From Streptomyces ipomoeae 91-03 (GTDB lineage: Bacteria > Actinomycetota > Actinomycetes > Streptomycetales > Streptomycetaceae), in assembly GCF_000317595.1 (NCBI RefSeq), contig NZ_AEJC01000467.1:1-40019 (forward strand): a DNA stretch of 40,019 bases, read 5' to 3'. A program made the translations under genes and the position numbers. The notes below the pieces were generated by a model. It made no database searches. It was not told where the DNA came from and worked only from the letters and a program-made list of their open reading frames with translations. Of the stretch, positions 14,991 to 23,372 are shown in pieces (position 1 is the first letter of the stretch; every line of letters begins with the position of its first letter).

Positions 14991-16957
14991 TCGTACAGCT
15001 CCTCTTCGGCGAGGTACTTGACCAGCTCCTCCTTGTCGAACAGGGCGAGCAGGTCGGGGCGGATGGGTTCGGTGGTCTCACGGGTGAGGTCGATCTGGCC
15101 GGCGACGGGGTCCGTGGCCGCCAGTCCGCCCGTGGGGTCCGTGAGCCGGCAGAGCAGATTGATACGGCGCCACGCGCGGTCCATCGTCGGATGGTCCTCG
15201 CGGGTGTGGCCGCCGCGCGACTCGGTGCGCTCCAGCGCGGCCCGCGCCACGCACTCGCTGACCAGCAGCATGTTCCGCAGGTCCAGGGCGAGGTGCCAGC
15301 CCGGGTTGAACTGCCGGTGCCCCTCCACACCCGCCCGGCGGGCCCGTACGCGCAGCTCGGCCAGCTTGTCCAGCGCCTTCTGCATCTCGCCCTCCCGGCG
15401 GATGATGCCGACCAGGTCGTTCATGGCCTGCTGGAGTTCCTGGTGGAGGGTGTACGGGTTCTCCGGTGGCCGTCCGGCCTCGTCCTGGCCCGGCACCGGG
15501 CCCTCGGCGGAGAAGGGACGCAGTGCCTCGGCGGCTGCCGCGTCGACCTGGGCCTCGTCCACCCGCGGCCGGGCCCCGGCCGCCTCCGCCGCGTGTTCGG
15601 CGGCGTGCAGCCCGGCCCGGCGGCCGAAGACCAGCAGGTCGGAGAGGGAATTGCCGCCCAGCCGGTTGGAGCCGTGCATACCGCCGGCCACCTCACCGGC
15701 CGCGAACAGCCCGGGCACCCCGCGCGCCGCCGCCGTGTCCGACTCGACCGCGATGCCGCCCATCACATAGTGGCAGGTGGGGCCGACCTCCATCGCCTCG
15801 GCGGTGATGTCGACGTCCGCCAGCTCCTTGAACTGGTGGTACATCGAGGGGAGGCGACGGCGGATGACCTCGGCCGGCATACGCGTCGAGACGTCGAGGA
15901 AGACACCGCCGTGCGGGGAGCCCCGGCCCGCCTTGACCTCGGCGTTGATGGCCCGGGCCACCTCGTCACGGGGGAGCAGCTCGGGTGGGCGGCGGTTGTG
16001 GTCCGGGTCCTCGTACCAGCGGTCGCCCTCCTCCTCGGACTCCGCGTACTTCTCCTTGAAGACGTCCGGGATGTAGTCGAACATGAACCGCTTGCCCTCG
16101 GAGTTCCGGAGGACCCCGCCGTCACCGCGCACCGACTCGGTGACGAGGATGCCCTTCACCGACGGCGGCCAGACCATGCCGGTCGGATGGAACTGCACGA
16201 ACTCCATGTTCAGCAGCGGCGCGCCGGCCAGCAGCGCGAGCGCGTGCCCGTCGCCCGTGTACTCCCACGAGTTCGACGTCACCTTGAAGGACTTGCCGAT
16301 GCCACCGGTGGCGATGACCACGGCAGGTGCTTCGAGGACGAAGAAGCGCCCGGACTCGCGCTCGTACGCGAAGACACCGGAGACCCGGCCGCCGCCCGCG
16401 GCGGAGCCGCTGTCAGACACAGTCAGCACCCGGGTGACCGTGCACTCCTGGAAGACCTTCAGCCGGGACTCGTAGTCCCCGGTCTCCCGGTGGTCCTCCT
16501 GCTGCAGCGCCACGACCTTCTGCTGGAGCGTGCGGATCAGCTCCAGCCCCGTACGGTCGCCGACGTGGGCGAGGCGCGGGTACTCGTGGCCGCCGAAGTT
16601 GCGCTGGGAGATCCGGCCGTCCTTCGTACGGTCGAAGAGGGCGCCCCAGGTCTCCAGCTCCCACACCCGGTCCGGGGCCTCCTGGGCGTGCAGCTCGGCC
16701 ATCCGCCACTGGTTGAGGAACTTGCCGCCGCGCATGGTGTCGCGGAAGTGGATCTGCCAGTTGTCGTGCGGATTGGCATTGGCCATGGCGGCGGCGATGC
16801 CACCCTCGGCCATCACCGTGTGGGCCTTGCCGAACAGGGACTTGCAGATCACCGCCGTACGGGCGCCCCGCTCGCGCGCCTCGATGGCGGCGCGCAGCCC
16901 GGCCCCGCCGGCGCCGACCACGACGACGTCCCACTCCTGCCGTTCGACCACGGACAT
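14987..16957 (-). CDS. sdhA: Succinate dehydrogenase / fumarate reductase flavoprotein subunit
   Basis: A 656-residue catalytic subunit oxidising succinate to fumarate. The FAD-binding fold begins DVVVVGAGGAGLRAAIEARE (residues 9-28). The His that bonds FAD covalently is in KAHTVMAEGGIAAA. Substrate-site residues are seen in FVQFHPTGM, GGVFLDVS, PTCHYVMGGI (with the catalytic His/Arg region) and GSNRLGGNSLSDLLVFGR. The family is unambiguous. A GAGGGG ribosome site lies eight bases before the ATG. The gene sits 21 bp after the membrane anchor and overlaps sdhB, so the three form one transcript running leftward. Compared with the canonical four-gene sdhCDAB set, this one uses a single anchor. 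Confidence 0.97.
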   Translation of the reverse strand: MSVVERQEWDVVVVGAGGAGLRAAIEARERGARTAVICKSLFGKAHTVMAEGGIAAAMANANPHDNWQIHFRDTMRGGKFLNQWRMAELHAQEAPDRVWELETWGALFDRTKDGRISQRNFGGHEYPRLAHVGDRTGLELIRTLQQKVVALQQEDHRETGDYESRLKVFQECTVTRVLTVSDSGSAAGGGRVSGVFAYERESGRFFVLEAPAVVIATGGIGKSFKVTSNSWEYTGDGHALALLAGAPLLNMEFVQFHPTGMVWPPSVKGILVTESVRGDGGVLRNSEGKRFMFDYIPDVFKEKYAESEEEGDRWYEDPDHNRRPPELLPRDEVARAINAEVKAGRGSPHGGVFLDVSTRMPAEVIRRRLPSMYHQFKELADVDITAEAMEVGPTCHYVMGGIAVESDTAAARGVPGLFAAGEVAGGMHGSNRLGGNSLSDLLVFGRRAGLHAAEHAAEAAGARPRVDEAQVDAAAAEALRPFSAEGPVPGQDEAGRPPENPYTLHQELQQAMNDLVGIIRREGEMQKALDKLAELRVRARRAGVEGHRQFNPGWHLALDLRNMLLVSECVARAALERTESRGGHTREDHPTMDRAWRRINLLCRLTDPTGGLAATDPVAGQIDLTRETTEPIRPDLLALFDKEELVKYLAEEELYE

Positions 16958-16978
16958 CGTAAAGCCCCTCTTTTCCGG

Positions 16979-17815
16979 CTAGAAGATGGTCGGGTCGTCG
17001 AAGGCGCCGGACGCGACCAGGTACACGTAGAAGTCGGCGAGCGCCACGCTCACCAACGACGCCCAGGCCAGCTGCATATGGCGGGCGTTGAGCTTCCCGA
17101 CCCACTGCCACATCCGGTAGCGCACGGGATGCCTGGAGAAGTGCTTGAGCTTGCCGCCGACGATGTGCCGGCACGAGTGGCAGGAGAGCGTGTACGCCCA
17201 GATCAGCACGATGTTGACGAGGAACACGAGGGTGCCGACGCCCATGTGGCCCCACTCGTAGTTCTCGTCGCGGAAGGCCAGGACGGTGTCATACGTCAGG
17301 ATTCCGGCGACGAGGATGGCCGCGTAGAAGAAGTAGCGGTGGATGTTCTGCAGGATCAGCGGGAAGCGGGTCTCGCCGGTGTACTTCTTGTGCGGCTCGG
17401 CCACCGCGCAGGCGGGCGGGGAGGCCCAGAAGCCGCGGTAGTACGCCTTGCGGTAGTAGTAGCAGGTCAGGCGGAAGCCGAGCGGGAAGATCAGAATGAT
17501 GATCGCCGGTGAGATGCCCCACCAGCTGCCGAAGATCTCCCAGTTGGGGCCCGCGTGCATCGGCTCGCAGCGCTCCGCCAGACAGGGCGAGTAGAACGGC
17601 GAGACGTACGGGGCCGCGTAATAGTGCGTGTCCGCGAAGGCCCGCCAGGTCGAGTACACGATGAAGGCCAGCAGACCGGCGGCGGTGGCCGCGGGGGCCA
17701 GCCACCACCGGTCGGTCCGCAGATGCGGGGCCGCGATCGCGGCGCGCGTGCCGGTGCGCACGCCGCCGCGGCCGGTATGGGGTTGTGTCGCCGGTGGTTC
17801 CGTACCAGTGGCCAA
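16979..17815 (-). CDS. Membrane anchor subunit of succinate dehydrogenase (TTG start)
   Basis: A 278-residue polytopic membrane protein. Five hydrophobic helices are visible, near residues 34-58 (WLAPAATAAGLLAFIVYSTW), 92-118 (WWGISPAIIILIFPLGFRL), 160-182 (YFFYAAILVAGILTYDTVLA), 193-216 (VGTLVFLVNIVLIWAYTLS) and 250-272 (LAWASLVSVALADFYVYLVA). Candidate haem ligands include His in NIHRYFF and CHSCRHIVGG. The TTG at 17815 is the only start with a well-placed GGAG ribosome site (six bases away). It should pass electrons from SdhB to menaquinone; this follows from its position in the operon and its similarity to the single large anchor of the mycobacterial Sdh1 complex. Confidence 0.85.
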   Translation of the reverse strand: MATGTEPPATQPHTGRGGVRTGTRAAIAAPHLRTDRWWLAPAATAAGLLAFIVYSTWRAFADTHYYAAPYVSPFYSPCLAERCEPMHAGPNWEIFGSWWGISPAIIILIFPLGFRLTCYYYRKAYYRGFWASPPACAVAEPHKKYTGETRFPLILQNIHRYFFYAAILVAGILTYDTVLAFRDENYEWGHMGVGTLVFLVNIVLIWAYTLSCHSCRHIVGGKLKHFSRHPVRYRMWQWVGKLNARHMQLAWASLVSVALADFYVYLVASGAFDDPTIF

Positions 17816-17874
17816 CGTGGACTCCCGGTCGGGTGCTGTTGCTTCGGTCGTCGGGTTCTCGGGACGCCTCGCGT

Positions 17875-18165
17875 TCAGGGGGCGTGGCGGTCGCGGGCGC
17901 CGAGTCCCTCGTCGTCCGAGTCCGTCCACAGCGAGTCGTCGTACGGGGTGTCGGGGATGGCGACGAGTTCGGGGCGCTTGGGGGAGGGACCGCCGACGGC
18001 GGTCTCGCGCAGCAGCGCGACGCTCTCGCGCAGATGGTCGGCGTCGGTGCGGACGCGACGTATGTCGAGCCCGCCGCTGCCGATCTGCTGTTCCAGGCGC
18101 CCCACGGACCGGTACAGGTCGTCGAGGCACCGCTGGACCGATGTCAGTTCATCTTGCACGGACAT
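17875..18165 (-). CDS. 96-residue coiled-coil protein heading the sdh cluster
   Basis: A small acidic soluble protein. Residues 1-55 form a heptad-rich helix (VQRCLDDLYRSVGRLEQQIG, then RRVRTDADHLRESVALLRE). Residues 60-96 are Pro/Asp-rich and probably disordered. A GAGGG site precedes the ATG by six bases. It lies 59 bp upstream of the membrane anchor on the same strand and is probably cotranscribed with the sdh genes. It has no cofactor motif. I recall similar small proteins beside this Sdh type in other Streptomyces, but the function is unknown; an assembly or regulatory role is only a guess. Confidence 0.7.
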   Translation of the reverse strand: MSVQDELTSVQRCLDDLYRSVGRLEQQIGSGGLDIRRVRTDADHLRESVALLRETAVGGPSPKRPELVAIPDTPYDDSLWTDSDDEGLGARDRHAP

Positions 18166-18548
18166 GACTTGCCCTCACTTCCGCGGGTCGTGGACGCCGA
18201 GGCGGCAACGTTCATGCGCCTGCGAGTGTTGCGCGTCACACGTTGTGCTGTGAAGGGATGTGCATCGATTGGCGGATTGCAGGCCTCCCGTGCACGCCCA
18301 TGCACGCTCGGTGTGCGCCGGGGCCGGTACGGCGCGTCGTGCCGGTGCCCGTGTGGCGTGTCGCGCTGGAGCCGGGTGGGGCGCGTTGCGCCGCACGGGT
18401 GGCTTTTCGCTCCCCGTCGCCGTGTCGCCGTCGGTCTGTGCCTCCTTTCCTCTTCAGTGTGTGGCCATAGATCTGATCAGCTCCATATGCACCCAAAAGT
18501 GATCATAAACCCCGTTCGCCGGTAGTGCGGCCCACCGGAGGTAGAGAG
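18166..18548. promoter_or_regulatory. Divergent intergenic region, sdh cluster / orphan binding protein
   Basis: 383 bp without a credible gene. Most is very GC-rich, with a direct repeat TGCACGCCCATGCACGC near 18292. From about 18465 to 18512 lies an AT-richer island with two TGATCA palindromes (18474-18479 and 18500-18505, 26 bp apart) and CATAAAC after the second, a plausible -10 region for the lipoprotein gene at 18549. The promoter of the leftward sdh cluster should be in the first 100 bp but was not resolved. Confidence 0.5.
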
Positions 18549-20858
18549 ATGTCCCACGACGGCGTCGGACTGCGCGCGGTCATGCGCTCGGTCGCCTTCC
18601 TCACCGCGGGTGCGCTCGCGGTGCCCCTGCTCAGCGCCTGCAGCGAGAAGGACCCGGCGGGCAAGCCCGTCGCCGACCAGGACATCGCCCCGGCCGACCG
18701 GGACCTGGTCAGGGACGGCGGCACCCTGCGCTGGGCCGTGGACGCCGTACCGGAGACCCTCAACACCTTCCAGGCGGACGCCGACGCCACCACCTCCCGG
18801 GTCGCCGGTGCGGTGCTGCCGTCGATGTACCGCCTCGACGCCAGCGGGCGCCCCCGGCTCAACCCGGACTACCTCGAGTCCGCGAAGATCGTCGAGCGCG
18901 AGCCCAAGCAGGTCGTCCTCTACAAGCTCAGCCAGCAGGCCGTCTGGAGCGACGGCCGGGAGATCGGCGCCGCCGACTTCGCCGCGCAGTGGCGGGCCCT
19001 GTCCGGCAAGGACTCCGCGTACTGGACGGCCCGGAACGCGGGCTACGAACGCATCGAGAAAGTCGAACGCGGCAGCAACGACCTGGAGGTCCGGGTCACC
19101 TTCGCCCGCCCCTACACCGACTGGAAGTCGCTGTTCTCGCCGCTGTACCCGAAGCAGGTGACGGGCACCCCCGACTCCTTCAACGACGGCGCCCGCAGGA
19201 AGCTCAAGGTCACCGCCGGGCCCTTCGCGCTGAAGAAGGTCGACCGCAAGGGCGGCGAGATCACCCTCACCCGCAACCCCCGCTGGTGGGGCCGTCCCGC
19301 GAAGCTCTCGGAGCTGGTGCTGCGCGCCGTACCGCGCGACGAGCGGGTCGAGGCGCTCGTCGACGACAAGGTCGACGTCGCGGAGGTCGACGCGGCGCAG
19401 GCCAAGCGGATCATGCGGGCGGGGGGTGACAGAGGGCGTGCCGGTGCCGGTGCCGGAGCCGGGACTGATGTCCGTGCCGGGGCCGACTCGGGTGCGGGTG
19501 CCGGTGCTCCTGGGCCGCTCGCGTACGGCTCCGACGGTGAGCGGCTCAGCCCCGCCGATTCCCTGCGGTCGTGGGCGATCGCGCACGGTTCGGACGAGAA
19601 GGCCGCGGACGACGAGATCAGCGCGCGGAAGAAGCGGCGCAAGGCGATCGCCGAGTACACGGCTCAGCAGTCCGCCCTGCGGGACTTCACGGTCCGCCGG
19701 TCCCTCGAACCCGCCTTCACCCAGCTCGCCCTCAACGGCTCCGACGGCCCCCTCGCCGACGAACGCGTCCGCCGCGCGGTGGCCCGCGCCCTCGACCGCA
19801 AGGAACTCGCCGCCCTCGTCCTGAAGCCCCTGGGCCTGCCCGCCGTCCCCGTCGGCAACCACCTCGCCCTCGCCGGCCAGGCCGCGTACGCCGACAACAG
19901 CGGCGCCCTCGGCGACGAGGACACCAAGGAGGCGCGGGCCCTGCTCGCCGACGCCGGATGGGAGCGCGGCGGACCGCTCAAGAAGGAGAAGAAGGCGGCT
20001 GGGTCGGAGGGGGAGAAGAACAAGGACGACAAGGACGACAAGGACGACAAGGACGACAAGGGGGCAAAGGGAGGCAAGGAGGCGAAGGGGAAGCGTGACT
20101 CCGAGTCCCCCGAGGACGACGGCACGTACATCGTCGGCGAGGACAACAAGCCGTACGACACACACGACACCACCTACGGCGACGAGGCCAAGCACCTGGC
20201 CCAGGACGGCAGGCGGTACGCGCCCGGGGGCTCTCCGGGGGCGTACGCGCCGGAGGGGACGCGGGTGCCCGCCGATGCCGCGCGCGGGCCGCTGGTCAAG
20301 AACGGCAAGCCGCTGACGCTCCGCTTCGTGCTGCCGTCCGGCCCCGGCACGGAGTCGCTGCGGACCGTCGGGAAACGCATCGCCGCCATGCTGGAGCGGA
20401 TCGGGATCCACGCGAAGATCTCCAAGGTCGCCGACGAGAGCTACTTCAAGGACCACATCGCCAACGGGCAGTACGACCTCGCCCTCTACTCCTGGCCCAC
20501 CTCCGCGTACCCGGCCACCGACGCCCGGCCGATCTACGCGAAGCCGGTGCCGGCGGCGGACGGCTCGCTGATCGTCGAGCAGAACTACACCCGGGTCGGC
20601 ACGGACCAGGTGGACCAGCTCTTCGACCAGGCGGTCTCCACTCTCGACGAGTCCGAGACCCGCTCCCTGATCCGCAAGGCCGACGCCCGCATCTGGGCCG
20701 CCGCCGGCTCCATCCCCCTCTACCAACGCCCCCAGCTCATCGCCACCCGCACCAACCTCGCCAACACCGGCGCCTTCGGCTTCCAGACACCGGTGTACGA
20801 GGACATGGGCTTCCTGCGGAAGCCCGGACGACACGCACCGAACCGCCCCCGGCCGTAG
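18549..20858 (+). CDS. Orphan ABC transporter family substrate-binding lipoprotein (SBP_bac_5)
   Basis: A 769-residue exported lipoprotein. The N-terminal signal ends in a lipobox, LLSAC, near residue 34. The peptide/nickel-binding (SBP family 5) fold is visible in DGGTLRWAVDAVPETLNTFQ, VWSDGREIGAADFAAQWRAL, GAFAL-type segments (TAGPFALKKV, ITLTRNPRWWG), FTQLALNG and RRAVARALDRKELAALVLKP. Family members usually have 500-600 residues; this one is longer because of a Gly/Ala-rich insert (about 290-320) and a Lys/Asp-rich plus disordered insert (about 477-575). There is no permease or ATPase beside it; typA follows. It may serve the BldK-type importer 3 kb downstream or another transporter. GGAGG is seven bases before the ATG. 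Confidence 0.9.
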   Translation: MSHDGVGLRAVMRSVAFLTAGALAVPLLSACSEKDPAGKPVADQDIAPADRDLVRDGGTLRWAVDAVPETLNTFQADADATTSRVAGAVLPSMYRLDASGRPRLNPDYLESAKIVEREPKQVVLYKLSQQAVWSDGREIGAADFAAQWRALSGKDSAYWTARNAGYERIEKVERGSNDLEVRVTFARPYTDWKSLFSPLYPKQVTGTPDSFNDGARRKLKVTAGPFALKKVDRKGGEITLTRNPRWWGRPAKLSELVLRAVPRDERVEALVDDKVDVAEVDAAQAKRIMRAGGDRGRAGAGAGAGTDVRAGADSGAGAGAPGPLAYGSDGERLSPADSLRSWAIAHGSDEKAADDEISARKKRRKAIAEYTAQQSALRDFTVRRSLEPAFTQLALNGSDGPLADERVRRAVARALDRKELAALVLKPLGLPAVPVGNHLALAGQAAYADNSGALGDEDTKEARALLADAGWERGGPLKKEKKAAGSEGEKNKDDKDDKDDKDDKGAKGGKEAKGKRDSESPEDDGTYIVGEDNKPYDTHDTTYGDEAKHLAQDGRRYAPGGSPGAYAPEGTRVPADAARGPLVKNGKPLTLRFVLPSGPGTESLRTVGKRIAAMLERIGIHAKISKVADESYFKDHIANGQYDLALYSWPTSAYPATDARPIYAKPVPAADGSLIVEQNYTRVGTDQVDQLFDQAVSTLDESETRSLIRKADARIWAAAGSIPLYQRPQLIATRTNLANTGAFGFQTPVYEDMGFLRKPGRHAPNRPRP
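20022..20057 (+). repeat. Four 9-bp tandem repeats in the binding-protein gene
   Basis: AAGGACGAC is repeated four times without mismatch, encoding (Lys-Asp-Asp)4 inside the charged insert of the lipoprotein. The repeat keeps the frame at any copy number, so length variation among strains is plausible. Confidence 0.9.
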
Positions 20859-20871
20859 GCGGTGGCAGGTT

Positions 20872-20897
20872 CCCCGCGCCCCGTGAGGGGCGCGGGG
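20872..20897 (+). terminator. Perfect hairpin after the binding-protein gene
   Basis: CCCCGCGCCCC (20872-20882) pairs exactly with GGGGCGCGGGG (20887-20897) around a GTGA tetraloop. It lies 14 bp after the lipoprotein stop codon and continues directly into a dispersed repeat. A factor-independent terminator is likely, although there is no U tract, as is usual in Streptomyces. Confidence 0.75.
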
Positions 20898-20909
20898 CAG
20901 TGTGGGACA

Positions 20910-20976
20910 TGCGGCTCCGCCGCGATGGGGGTCCCTCCCGCTCGAGCGAAGTCGAGAGTGGGGGAGCGACCAGCCC
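20910..20976. repeat. Composite palindromic repeat, copy 2 (67 bp, inverted)
   Basis: Exact reverse complement of 12125-12191 over 67 bp. With the adjacent hairpin at 20872-20897 it forms one composite unit with the same order of modules as copy 1: a GC-rich hairpin, the GCGGCGGAGCCGC dyad, the GGGACCCCCAT spacer and the long CTCCCCCAC arm. It lies between the lipoprotein gene and typA. Confidence 0.9.
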
Positions 20977-20982
20977 ACGAGC

Positions 20983-21117
20983 AGCCGCACCCGCCCACGC
21001 ACAGGCACCCGGCAGACGAGTCCGCGCCGCCCAGGACCAGCCGCACCCGCCCACGCACAGGCACAGGCACCCGGCAGACGAGTCCGCGCCGCCCAGGACC
21101 AGCCGCACCCGCCCACA
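20983..21117. repeat. 56/62-bp tandem repeat upstream of typA
   Basis: The unit starting AGCCGCACCCGCCCACGCAC and ending CCGCCCAGGACC occurs at 20983-21038 (56 bp), at 21039-21100 (62 bp, with an extra AGGCAC) and as a 16-bp partial at 21101-21116. The copies are otherwise identical. The remaining 170 bp up to typA show no gene; the typA promoter must lie there or within the repeats. Confidence 0.85.
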
Positions 21118-21286
21118 GCACTGCCGAGTACCTCACAATCCCGGCCCCCGCGAGCCTCCCGGCCGAGCCCAGCGGCAGCGGCCCCGTACCATGGGGTGAG
21201 GCCGTGGCGTGTCCAGCCCGGCAGGGCCCGCGTAACACAGACGTACGCAGCAGGGCCGTCCTCACACTCCGGGAGAACGCCGCAAT

Positions 21287-23200
21287 ATGGCTGTGACCAC
21301 ACGTCACGACATCCGCAATGTCGCCATCGTCGCCCACGTCGACCACGGCAAGACGACCATCGTCGACGGCATGCTGAAGCAGGCCGGTGCCTTCGCCGCC
21401 CACCAGCTCGACTCCGTCGACGACCGCATGATGGACTCGAACGACCTGGAGCGTGAGAAGGGCATCACGATCCTCGCCAAGAACACGGCGGTGAAGTACC
21501 ACCCGAAGGACGGCGGGGACCCGATCACGATCAACATCATCGACACCCCCGGCCACGCCGACTTCGGTGGCGAGGTCGAGCGCGGTCTGTCGATGGTGGA
21601 CGGCGTCGTGCTGCTCGTCGACGCCTCCGAGGGCCCGTTGCCGCAGACCCGCTTCGTGCTGCGCAAGGCGCTCCAGGCCCGGCTGCCCGTCATCCTGTGC
21701 ATCAACAAGACGGACCGCCCGGACGCCCGGATCGACGAGGTCGTCAACGAGACGTACGACCTGTTCCTCGACCTGGACGCCGACGAGGACCAGATCGAGT
21801 TCCCCATCGTCTACGCGTGTGGCAGGGACGGCGTCGCCTCGCTCACCAAGCCCGAGAACGGCACGGTCCCGTCCGACTCCACCAGCCTGGAGCCGTTCTT
21901 CTCGACCATCCTGGAGCACATCCCGGCGCCGACGTACGACGAGACCGCCCCGCTCCAGGCGCACGTCACCAACCTGGACGCCGACAACTTCCTCGGCCGT
22001 ATCGCGCTGCTGCGCGTGCAGCAGGGCGAGCTGAAGAAGGGGCAGACCGTCGCCTGGATGAAGCGCGACGGGTCCGTCAGCAATGTGCGCATCTCCGAGC
22101 TGATGATGACCGAGGCGCTCACGCGCAAGCCCGCCGAGAAGGCCGGGCCCGGTGACATCTGCGCCGTCGCCGGTATCCCGGACATCATGATCGGCGAGAC
22201 GCTCGCCGACCCGGAGAACCCGGTCGCGCTCCCGCTCATCACGGTGGACGAGCCGGCGATCTCCATGACCATCGGCACCAACACCTCCCCGCTGGTCGGC
22301 CGCGGCGGCACCGGCAAGGGCGCCGACGCGAAGGCGGCGGTCAAGGACCGCAAGGTGACCGCCCGTCAGGTGAAGGACCGGCTCGACCGTGAGCTGATCG
22401 GTAACGTCAGCCTCCGCGTCCTCGAAACCGACCGCCCCGACGCCTGGGAGGTCCAGGGCCGCGGTGAACTGGCCCTCGCCATCCTCGTCGAGACCATGCG
22501 CCGCGAGGGCTTCGAGCTGACCATCGGCAAGCCGCAGGTGGTCACCAAGGAGGTCGACGGCAAGGTCTACGAGCCGGTCGAGCGCATGACGATCGACGTG
22601 CCCGAGGAGCACATGGGTGCCGTCACGCAGTTGATGGGTGTGCGCAAGGGGCGGATGGACAACATGTCCAACCACGGCTCGGGTTGGGTCCGTATGGAGT
22701 TCGTCGTGCCCTCGCGCGGTCTCATCGGCTTCCGTACGGAGTTCCTGACCCAGACCCGGGGCACGGGCATCGGGCACTCCATCCACGAGGGCTTCGAGCC
22801 CTGGTTCGGCACGCTCCAGACCCGTAACAACGGCTCGCTCGTCGCCGACCGCGCCGGTGCCGTCACCGCGTTCGCGATGACGAACCTTCAGGAGCGCGGT
22901 GTGCTCTTCGTGGAGCCGGGCACCGAGGTGTACGAGGGCATGATCGTCGGTGAGAACTCCCGCTCCGACGACATGGACGTCAACATCACCAAGGAGAAGA
23001 AGCTGACGAACATGCGGTCCTCGACCGCTGACGTCGCCGAGTCCATCGTCCCGCCGCGCAAGCTGTCGCTGGAGCAGTCCCTGGAGTTCTGCCGCGACGA
23101 CGAGTGCGTCGAGGTGACCCCCGAGGCCGTACGCATCCGCAAGGTGAACCTGGACGCCCGTGAGCGCGCCCGCGCCGCCAGCCGCGCCAAGCACGGCTGA
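21287..23200 (+). CDS. typA: Ribosome-associated translational GTPase TypA/BipA
   Basis: A 637-residue GTPase of the EF-G/LepA superfamily. The GTP-binding motifs are complete: G1 AHVDHGKTT (16-24), the switch I segment with EREKGITILAKNTAVKY, G3 DTPGHADFGGEVERGL and G4 NKTDRPDAR. The EF-Tu-like domain II, an EF-G-like domain V and the TypA-specific C-terminus (SRGLIGFRTEFLTQTRGTG, DECVEVTPEAVRIRK) follow. TypA binds the ribosome and supports 50S assembly and growth under stress. GGGAG lies 11 bases before the ATG. It is monocistronic, with a terminator just after it, and lies immediately upstream of the bldK-type operon. Confidence 0.97.
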   Translation: MAVTTRHDIRNVAIVAHVDHGKTTIVDGMLKQAGAFAAHQLDSVDDRMMDSNDLEREKGITILAKNTAVKYHPKDGGDPITINIIDTPGHADFGGEVERGLSMVDGVVLLVDASEGPLPQTRFVLRKALQARLPVILCINKTDRPDARIDEVVNETYDLFLDLDADEDQIEFPIVYACGRDGVASLTKPENGTVPSDSTSLEPFFSTILEHIPAPTYDETAPLQAHVTNLDADNFLGRIALLRVQQGELKKGQTVAWMKRDGSVSNVRISELMMTEALTRKPAEKAGPGDICAVAGIPDIMIGETLADPENPVALPLITVDEPAISMTIGTNTSPLVGRGGTGKGADAKAAVKDRKVTARQVKDRLDRELIGNVSLRVLETDRPDAWEVQGRGELALAILVETMRREGFELTIGKPQVVTKEVDGKVYEPVERMTIDVPEEHMGAVTQLMGVRKGRMDNMSNHGSGWVRMEFVVPSRGLIGFRTEFLTQTRGTGIGHSIHEGFEPWFGTLQTRNNGSLVADRAGAVTAFAMTNLQERGVLFVEPGTEVYEGMIVGENSRSDDMDVNITKEKKLTNMRSSTADVAESIVPPRKLSLEQSLEFCRDDECVEVTPEAVRIRKVNLDARERARAASRAKHG

Positions 23201-23242
23201 TCCGCGCTGGTCTGACGCTTCGACAACCGCCTTCCGGGAAGC

Positions 23243-23272
23243 CCCGGTCCCCCGCCGTACGGGGGGACCGGG
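23243..23272 (+). terminator. Terminator of typA
   Basis: CCCGGTCCCCC (23243-23253) pairs with GGGGGACCGGG (23262-23272) in an 11-bp stem with an eight-base loop, 42 bp after the typA stop, followed by TTT. This is a typical strong actinobacterial terminator shape and separates typA from the peptide transporter operon. Confidence 0.8.
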
Positions 23273-23372
23273 TTTCCGGCGTGCCCGCATCGGGTACACA
23301 TTGTGTCCCCATGTGGGGGAGTTCGATCCAGCGGCCCGAACTGTTCGCTTCGCTGTCTGCGTGCTGTGAAGC

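Noticed and set aside
15191..17512. A 773-codon plus-strand frame opposite sdhA and the anchor
   Set aside because: The minus-strand genes have all cofactor motifs. The plus frame is a shadow.
20983..21117. Tandem repeats considered as a CRISPR array or an iteron origin
   Set aside because: The copies are contiguous with no spacers, only two and a fraction copies exist, and no cas or replication gene is nearby.
18477..21302. A 941-codon minus-strand frame across the orphan lipoprotein and the repeats
   Set aside because: Antisense of a well-supported lipoprotein gene and of intergenic repeats. It has no ribosome site or recognisable motif.
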